Assembly: GCA_938029725.1 (NCBI GenBank)
Contig: CALHGE010000038.1
Location: 1 to 50,933, forward strand
Reading direction: 5' to 3'
DNA length: 50,933 nt
Origin: an uncultured Flavobacteriaceae bacterium
GTDB taxonomy: Bacteria > Bacteroidota > Bacteroidia > Flavobacteriales > Flavobacteriaceae
Of the stretch, positions 48,900 through 50,933 are shown in pieces. Each line of letters opens with the position of its first letter. The stretch's first letter is position 1. The position numbers and the translations under genes were made by a program. The notes under the pieces were generated by a model. That model was not told where the DNA came from and made no database searches. It saw only the letters and a list, made by a program, of their open reading frames with translations.

Positions 48900-50933
48900 A
48901 TGAAAAAGAAATTATTACTTAGTGTAGCACTATGTTTTGCTGTGTTATCAGCGATAGCGCAAGTAACTACTTCAAACATTAGGGGTACGGTTACAGATGA
49001 TCAGAATGAGCCTTTGCTTGGGGCAAATATAATAGCTATTCATACCCCAACAGGTACCAAGTATGGAGCTATTACAAATGAGGATGGCCGTTTTAATTTG
49101 TTAAACCTCCGGGTAGGTGGACCTTATGAGGTTGCCGTTTCTTACGTAGGTTTTAAAGAACAGAAAAGTACAGATGTTTTTTTATCCTTAGGTAAAACAT
49201 TTAATCTTACTATAAATTTACAGACAGAGAGTCAAGCCTTAGACGAGGTTGTTGTTATATCTGATCGCGGTGGTACCTTTGGAAGTGATCGAACGGGTTC
49301 TGAAACCAGTGTTGGTCGTAGAGAGTTAACTAGACTACCAACGATCTCTCGCTCGCAGAGCGATTTTACTCGTTTAGAGCCGTCTTCAAGTAGTAATGGT
49401 TCTTTTGGAGGTAGAAATGATCAATACAATAATTTTTCTTTGGATGGGGCAATTTTTAATAATCCATTCGGATTAGATGCAGCAACCCCGGGTGGACAAA
49501 CCAGTTCGCAACCGGTTTCGTTAGATGCAATTGATCAGATTCAAGTTTCAAATGCACCCTACGATGTTACTCAATCTGGCTTTACAGGAGCTTCGGTAAA
49601 TGCAGTTACGAAGAGTGGTACTAATGAATTCAAAGGTACGGTGTATGGGTTTTTTAGAAATGATGATTTGACTGGTGGTAAAATTAATGGTGATGATGTT
49701 TTTAAAACAGGTTTAGAACAAACCCAGTACGGATTAAGTATCGGGGGGCCGATTGTGAAAAACAAGTTATTCTTCTTTATGAATTTTGAAAAAGATGATT
49801 TAACAGCACTAGGAACAGACGGTTTTGTGCCAAGTAGAGGTGGCGGTGGTGCAAATGAAAGTAGAGTTTTAGCGTCTGATTTTCAATTGGTAGATGATTT
49901 ATTGCGCCAAGTAGTTGTAGGTCGAGATGACCGAGGAGATAATATTTTTTACAACCCAGGAGCTTATGAAGGTTTTAATTTTAATCAAGAGTCAACAAAA
50001 GGGATTATTAAACTTGATTGGAACGTTAACGATAAAAACCGGTTGGCTATAATTTATAACTTCCTTAATGCATCAAAAGGAAAGCCAGCAAATAGAAATG
50101 CTATTGCCTTTAGAGGACCTGATACATCCGTTCTTCAGTTTCAAAATGCAGGCTATGAAATCAATAATAATATACAATCAGTTCAGGTAGAACTAAACTC
50201 AACCTTGGATGATAATGTTACGAATAAATTGCAGGTTGGCTATACCGTTTTTGATGATTTTAGAACGCCTTTGTCTAGTCCTGCTCCAAGTATCCAAATT
50301 TTAGATGCAACGGGCTCATCAAGTTATATTATTGCGGGTCACGAACCTTTCTCCATAAACAACCGTTTAGATCAGAAGGTTTTTCAATTAACCAACAATA
50401 TGAATATTTTTCAAGGGAATCATACCTATACCGTAGGTTTTTCTTTTGAAAAATTTCAATTTAAAAACTCGTTTAATTTAGTAAACTACGAATCTTTTAA
50501 TTTTGGGATTTTTCCTTATTTCGGAATATTTGCTCCATATCCAGATGTTCAAACATTTTTGGATAATGCGCAACCTGGAGGTGTAGTAGACCAGTATTTG
50601 TCGGCAACACAAAATGCTTTTGATAGTTCTAATGCCAATGGTGCTGGTAATGATGGTGGTTGGAAATTAGCAGAACTTAATGTTGGACAATTATCATTTT
50701 ATGTGCAAGATGACTGGAATATAACAGATGCTTTTAAATTAACTTATGGCGTGCGTTTCGATAAGCCATTATATTTTAATACAGCCGAGTTAATTCAAAG
50801 ATATATTGATACTGATAATGGTGCTACGAGAGATAATTCAGTATCATATTTTAATCCAAATTCAAATCAGGAAGTTACTTTCGATTCCACAACATTACCC
50901 AGCAATGATTGGTTAATTTCACCCAGAGTTGGA
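48900..50933 (+). CDS. Oar-like TonB-dependent receptor, 3' end outside window
   Basis: Open for 678 codons from the ATG at 48900 to the edge of the window, in frame throughout. The signal peptide is residues 1-21 (ending VLSAIAQ). An N-terminal carboxypeptidase-regulatory domain at about 22-112 contains RGTVTDDQNEPLLGANIIAI and ITNEDGRFNLLNLRVGGPYE. A TonB-box-like LDEVVVISD follows, and the plug at about 125-230 includes NFSLDGAIFNNPFGLDAATP and the Oar-type segment GFTGASVNAVTKSGTNEFKG. Barrel strands follow (GTVYGFFRNDDL, LSFYVQDDWNITDAFKLTYG). Members are usually about 1,000 or more residues, so roughly a third lies beyond the edge. The substrate is unknown, and no SusD partner is visible. 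Confidence 0.92.
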   Translation, partial: MKKKLLLSVALCFAVLSAIAQVTTSNIRGTVTDDQNEPLLGANIIAIHTPTGTKYGAITNEDGRFNLLNLRVGGPYEVAVSYVGFKEQKSTDVFLSLGKTFNLTINLQTESQALDEVVVISDRGGTFGSDRTGSETSVGRRELTRLPTISRSQSDFTRLEPSSSSNGSFGGRNDQYNNFSLDGAIFNNPFGLDAATPGGQTSSQPVSLDAIDQIQVSNAPYDVTQSGFTGASVNAVTKSGTNEFKGTVYGFFRNDDLTGGKINGDDVFKTGLEQTQYGLSIGGPIVKNKLFFFMNFEKDDLTALGTDGFVPSRGGGGANESRVLASDFQLVDDLLRQVVVGRDDRGDNIFYNPGAYEGFNFNQESTKGIIKLDWNVNDKNRLAIIYNFLNASKGKPANRNAIAFRGPDTSVLQFQNAGYEINNNIQSVQVELNSTLDDNVTNKLQVGYTVFDDFRTPLSSPAPSIQILDATGSSSYIIAGHEPFSINNRLDQKVFQLTNNMNIFQGNHTYTVGFSFEKFQFKNSFNLVNYESFNFGIFPYFGIFAPYPDVQTFLDNAQPGGVVDQYLSATQNAFDSSNANGAGNDGGWKLAELNVGQLSFYVQDDWNITDAFKLTYGVRFDKPLYFNTAELIQRYIDTDNGATRDNSVSYFNPNSNQEVTFDSTTLPSNDWLISPRVG

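Overview
This 50.9 kb window is a low-GC chromosomal segment that reads as a marine-type Flavobacteriaceae (Bacteroidota) genome. The evidence is the gene content (DUF4252 proteins, Oar-like TonB receptor, acidic-tailed lipoproteins, SerB-SerA fusion), Bacteroidota-type promoters (TTG, about 20 nt, TAnnTTTG) and the lack of strong Shine-Dalgarno sites. The genus cannot be fixed from the sequence. No tRNA, rRNA, CRISPR array or prophage was seen.

Layout. 1-4 kb is a decayed zone: two same-strand IS3-family remnants (1-343 and about 2951-3967) flank a broken miaE (tRNA hydroxylase) and an orphan TPR histidine kinase. 4.4-8.6 kb carries the whole oxidative pentose-phosphate branch (gnd divergent from zwf, then pgl). 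8.6-10.9 kb is a minus-strand run of rmuC, a small membrane protein and an acyl-CoA thioesterase. 11.0-17.3 kb is a vitamin B12 uptake locus: minus-strand BtuF/C/D-like ABC genes and, divergently, a cobalamin riboswitch followed by a BtuB-like TonB receptor and a beta-propeller lipoprotein that resembles BtuG. 17.4-20.4 kb has two tandem S41 peptidase lipoproteins. 20.7-23.5 kb is an ECF sigma factor, a likely membrane anti-sigma and three DUF4252 paralogues, followed by an MscS channel.

24.6-36 kb is mostly housekeeping and single genes: purB, a HEAT-like protein, a haem-binding CxxCH protein, a sirtuin, trmH, SRPBCC and VOC proteins, a GH13 lipoprotein, a DEAD-box helicase, a decayed gene at about 34.5 kb, rdgB and a membrane methyltransferase. 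36.1-37.4 kb is a translationally coupled SatD-DUF3307 pair preceded by three evenly spaced GCTTATAT repeats, which is the best candidate here for an undescribed small system. Then come an alpha/beta hydrolase, a bifunctional SerB-SerA protein, a PilJ-type sensor that ends in a kinase-like dimerisation segment with no ATPase domain, rlmH divergent from a nadC-yihY-DUF2147-priA run, an orphan LytTR regulator, the rpsF-rpsR-rplI ribosomal operon with a clear promoter and terminator, and the first 678 codons of an Oar-like TonB receptor that leaves the window.

How the genes fit together: the B12 locus covers surface capture (BtuG-like), outer-membrane import (BtuB) and periplasm-to-cytoplasm import (BtuFCD), with at least the outer-membrane arm under riboswitch control. 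The gnd/zwf/pgl group supplies NADPH and pentoses. The sigma/anti-sigma/DUF4252 block looks like a self-contained envelope-linked regulon. All functional statements rest on motif and family recognition from the sequence; no database search was run.
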